From Flavobacterium xueshanense (lineage in GTDB: Bacteria > Bacteroidota > Bacteroidia > Flavobacteriales > Flavobacteriaceae): a stretch of 41,998 nucleotides of DNA. The stretch's first letter is position 1; each line of letters opens with the position of its first letter. The notes beneath the pieces are model-generated. The model did not search any database. It was not told where the DNA came from and was given only the letters and a program-made list of their open reading frames with translations. The DNA lies in contig NZ_FONQ01000022.1 in assembly GCF_900112975.1 (NCBI RefSeq), positions 1 through 41,998 of the forward strand, given 5' to 3'. Shown here in pieces: positions 40,287 through 41,998 of this stretch. The position numbers and the translations under genes were made by a program.

Positions 40287-41567
40287 TTATTTATAAAATG
40301 TAAATACTTTTATATTGTTTCTTTGAATAACTATTGCGGCATAAATTGTTATGGTAAACTCGCAAATTAGTAAAGATATAGCTGCCCCAACAGTAGAGAG
40401 TTTGAATACAAAAAGTAAAATTCCTAAGACAAACAAATTTAAAATTGCACCCGTCATGTAAATTCTAGAAAAATATTTATCCATTTTAAAAGGTAACAAT
40501 ACAACATTAAATAGTATTGAAGCAATGGGCAGTATTATTATAAGTGGGGATAAAATTCTAAAAATTAATATTGAATGATTTACATTTTGACTAAACAACA
40601 AATGAAATAATGGTTCTGCAAAAATGAATCCGATTATCCATATAAAAACTGAAATTAAAATCGTAAAATTTAAAATTCTTCTCAAAAAAATTACAGTATC
40701 TTCGAATGAATTTTTTGCTAATTGAATAATATGAGGATAAATTGTTTGAGTAAAGGGAGAAAATATGGCTACAATTATTCTCAAAGCTTTTTCTGCAATT
40801 GCATAATAACCAACCATAGTTGTATTAGTTACCAATCCTAAAACAACTGTAGTTGTAGTTGTGTATAAATTAGTAGAGATTGTAGAAATAAAAATATAAT
40901 ATCCGTCTATCAGATGTCTCCAGACATTTATACTTTTTTGGATTTTAAAAGGAATATTAAAATTTACATTTATTATAATTATTGAAATGATACCTACAAA
41001 AATATATCCTGCAGAATTTAATAATGGGACTAATAAATAATCACTTGGAGATTTTACAAATACAAAAATCGAAATTGTAAAAATAGCTTTTGAACTTACA
41101 GACAGAATTGTGATGTATTTCATCTTTTCCATTCCTTGAAAAAACCACGTCGGAAATAACATTGTTCCTATGACCATACCAAAGGTTAAAAAATATAACT
41201 CCCAGTGAATTGAAAATTTTTCAAAACTAAAAACTATAATTGCCATTACAACAAAACAGATTATTACTAATATAAAACGAACTGTCATAATTGAATTATA
41301 AGCTGTCGTTAATTCTTCGATATTATTCTTGGTTAATGATATTTCTCTGGTTCCGGAAAAATTAAATCCATATTCAGCTATAATAGAAAAATAGCTAATA
41401 AATGCTTGTGCAAAAATAACAAGTCCGTAAATTTCTATTCCAAGAGTTCTAACCATATAAGGAAATGTAATTAACGGTAATATTAAATTAGCAGCATGTA
41501 AAAATGATAATGATATAAAATTAGAATATAATTTTTTGTCTTCCGCTCTCTTAAATTTTTTCATCAT
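40287..41567 (-). CDS. Wzx-type oligosaccharide flippase (MOP superfamily)
   Basis: The protein has 426 residues with about 12 membrane helices. The start region FISLSFLHAANLILPLITFPYMVRTLGIEIYGLVIFAQAF is the classic polysaccharide-biosynthesis flippase opening, and AEYGFNFSGTREISLTKNN is the following loop. It would move undecaprenyl-linked repeat units across the inner membrane. It is the first gene of the cluster in this window. Two Met codons at the start (MMKKFKR) leave a one-codon ambiguity. Confidence 0.9.
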   Translation of the reverse strand: MMKKFKRAEDKKLYSNFISLSFLHAANLILPLITFPYMVRTLGIEIYGLVIFAQAFISYFSIIAEYGFNFSGTREISLTKNNIEELTTAYNSIMTVRFILVIICFVVMAIIVFSFEKFSIHWELYFLTFGMVIGTMLFPTWFFQGMEKMKYITILSVSSKAIFTISIFVFVKSPSDYLLVPLLNSAGYIFVGIISIIIINVNFNIPFKIQKSINVWRHLIDGYYIFISTISTNLYTTTTTVVLGLVTNTTMVGYYAIAEKALRIIVAIFSPFTQTIYPHIIQLAKNSFEDTVIFLRRILNFTILISVFIWIIGFIFAEPLFHLLFSQNVNHSILIFRILSPLIIILPIASILFNVVLLPFKMDKYFSRIYMTGAILNLFVLGILLFVFKLSTVGAAISLLICEFTITIYAAIVIQRNNIKVFTFYK

Positions 41568-41790
41568 TATCTAATGTCTTTAATTATAAATTCAAAAAAA
41601 AAGATTTCTTAACTAAAGTTTTTTTGATAAAATCACCTGATTTTTTAAACTTAAATTATATTTAAACAATGCCTTAAAGAAATTATTTAATATTTCAAAA
41701 TATGCTGGAAATTATTTTAACTAAAAACTTAAAATGTCCGATCTATATTATTAAGTTGAGTGGATAAGTGAAATTGAATACTATTATTAT
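41568..41790. other. AT-rich region upstream of the flippase gene
   Basis: About 220 bp with no gene. It presumably carries the promoter for the polysaccharide operon, but no clean TAnnTTTG element on the minus strand could be assigned. Confidence 0.3.
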
Positions 41791-41883
41791 TTAAACAAAC
41801 ATAACAAATCCAACCATCGCTATTAATAAAAATGCAATAGCTATAATAAATATAATACCTAATTTATTTTTAGAAAAAATCAT
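41791..41883 (-). CDS. Candidate 30-residue single-helix membrane peptide
   Basis: The ATG frame 41883-41791 encodes 30 residues: a short polar start MIFSKNK, then an unbroken hydrophobic helix LGIIFIIAIAFLLIAMVGFV to the end. The composition fits a membrane peptide, and a Lys-flanked helix start favours an N-in orientation. It lies about 220 bp upstream of the flippase gene on the same strand. In DNA this AT-rich, hydrophobic frames arise by chance, so its reality is uncertain. Confidence 0.35.
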   Translation of the reverse strand: MIFSKNKLGIIFIIAIAFLLIAMVGFVMFV

Positions 41884-41933
41884 CTAGATTAGCTATTTAA
41901 GAATGGATATGCAAATAAAACCCGCAGTATTAG

Positions 41934-41998
41934 TTAAGCAACATTTTTAAAATTATTTTTCTGTTTCCAGAATTCTTCTATTGTTTTGTAATCTAAGG
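41934..41998 (-). CDS. C-terminal end of a truncated ORF, possibly a transposase
   Basis: A minus-strand frame enters from the right edge and ends after 20 residues: LDYKTIEEFWKQKNNFKNVA. The LxYKTxEEFW pattern resembles the end of IS3-type transposase OrfB proteins (xLGYKTPxEFW). It is too short to be sure of the family or of coding status. Confidence 0.35.
   Translation of the reverse strand, partial: LDYKTIEEFWKQKNNFKNVA

Noticed and set aside
1..41998. tRNA, rRNA, prophage or toxin-antitoxin genes
   Set aside because: None were recognised on either strand. Small ORFs were inspected for toxin-antitoxin pairing and none fits.

Overview
The window looks like a chromosomal segment from a member of the Flavobacteriaceae, most likely Flavobacterium. 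This is inferred from the AT-rich DNA, from many upstream copies of the Bacteroidetes -7 promoter element (TAnnTTTG) with no Shine-Dalgarno sequences, and from lineage-typical families: the DUF5117-type metalloprotease, the ECF sigma/anti-sigma/sensor trio and the stand-alone MnmD. No rRNA, tRNA or CRISPR array was seen.

Layout. (1) 1-316: the tail of an IS30-type transposase, ending at a strong palindrome. (2) 378-11627: mostly single genes: YaaA, a GNAT acetyltransferase, an FAD amine-oxidase-like protein, a SulP transporter, an exported adenosine deaminase, a large exported zinc protease, a PhoD-like phosphatase, a decayed small gene and an exported NlpC/P60 peptidase. (3) 12065-16776: a TetR-controlled efflux operon (tetR, tolC-like, emrA-like, emrB-like). 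Its promoter is overlaid by two tandem palindromes. (4) 17041-19804: a small exported protein, a SulP transporter and a beta-carbonic anhydrase on the minus strand, a probable bicarbonate/CO2 module. (5) 19923-21444: divergent dps and oxyR, the peroxide response. A possible MITE-like remnant and a 65-residue small protein follow. (6) 22025-24821: mnmD, ilvE, a MazG-like pyrophosphohydrolase and a two-helix membrane peptide. (7) 25096-27766: an SRPBCC/effector-binding-like protein, an ECF sigma factor, a membrane anti-sigma candidate and a Spy-like periplasmic sensor. (8) 27837-33946: a Ycf48-like lipoprotein, a secreted protein with seven 22-residue tandem repeats, a Kup potassium transporter and an RsmB-like rRNA methyltransferase. 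(9) 34295-41567: a minus-strand surface-polysaccharide locus (flippase, polymerase, four glycosyltransferases), more AT-rich by eye. (10) 41568-41998: a 30-residue membrane ORF candidate and a short possible transposase tail.

How the genes fit together. Several neighbouring products are exported and hydrolytic (adenosine deaminase, metalloprotease, PhoD-like, NlpC/P60), which suggests nutrient scavenging and wall turnover. YaaA, Dps and OxyR form a peroxide/iron theme, although yaaA is far from the other two. The polysaccharide locus lacks priming transferase, export and nucleotide-sugar genes, so it probably continues beyond the right edge or uses genes elsewhere. Nothing here is certain to be a new system. 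The best candidates for follow-up are the small-protein/SulP/carbonic anhydrase cluster, the SRPBCC-sigma-anti-sigma-sensor operon, the interrupted ORF at 10695-11039 and the bracketed element at 21454-21658.
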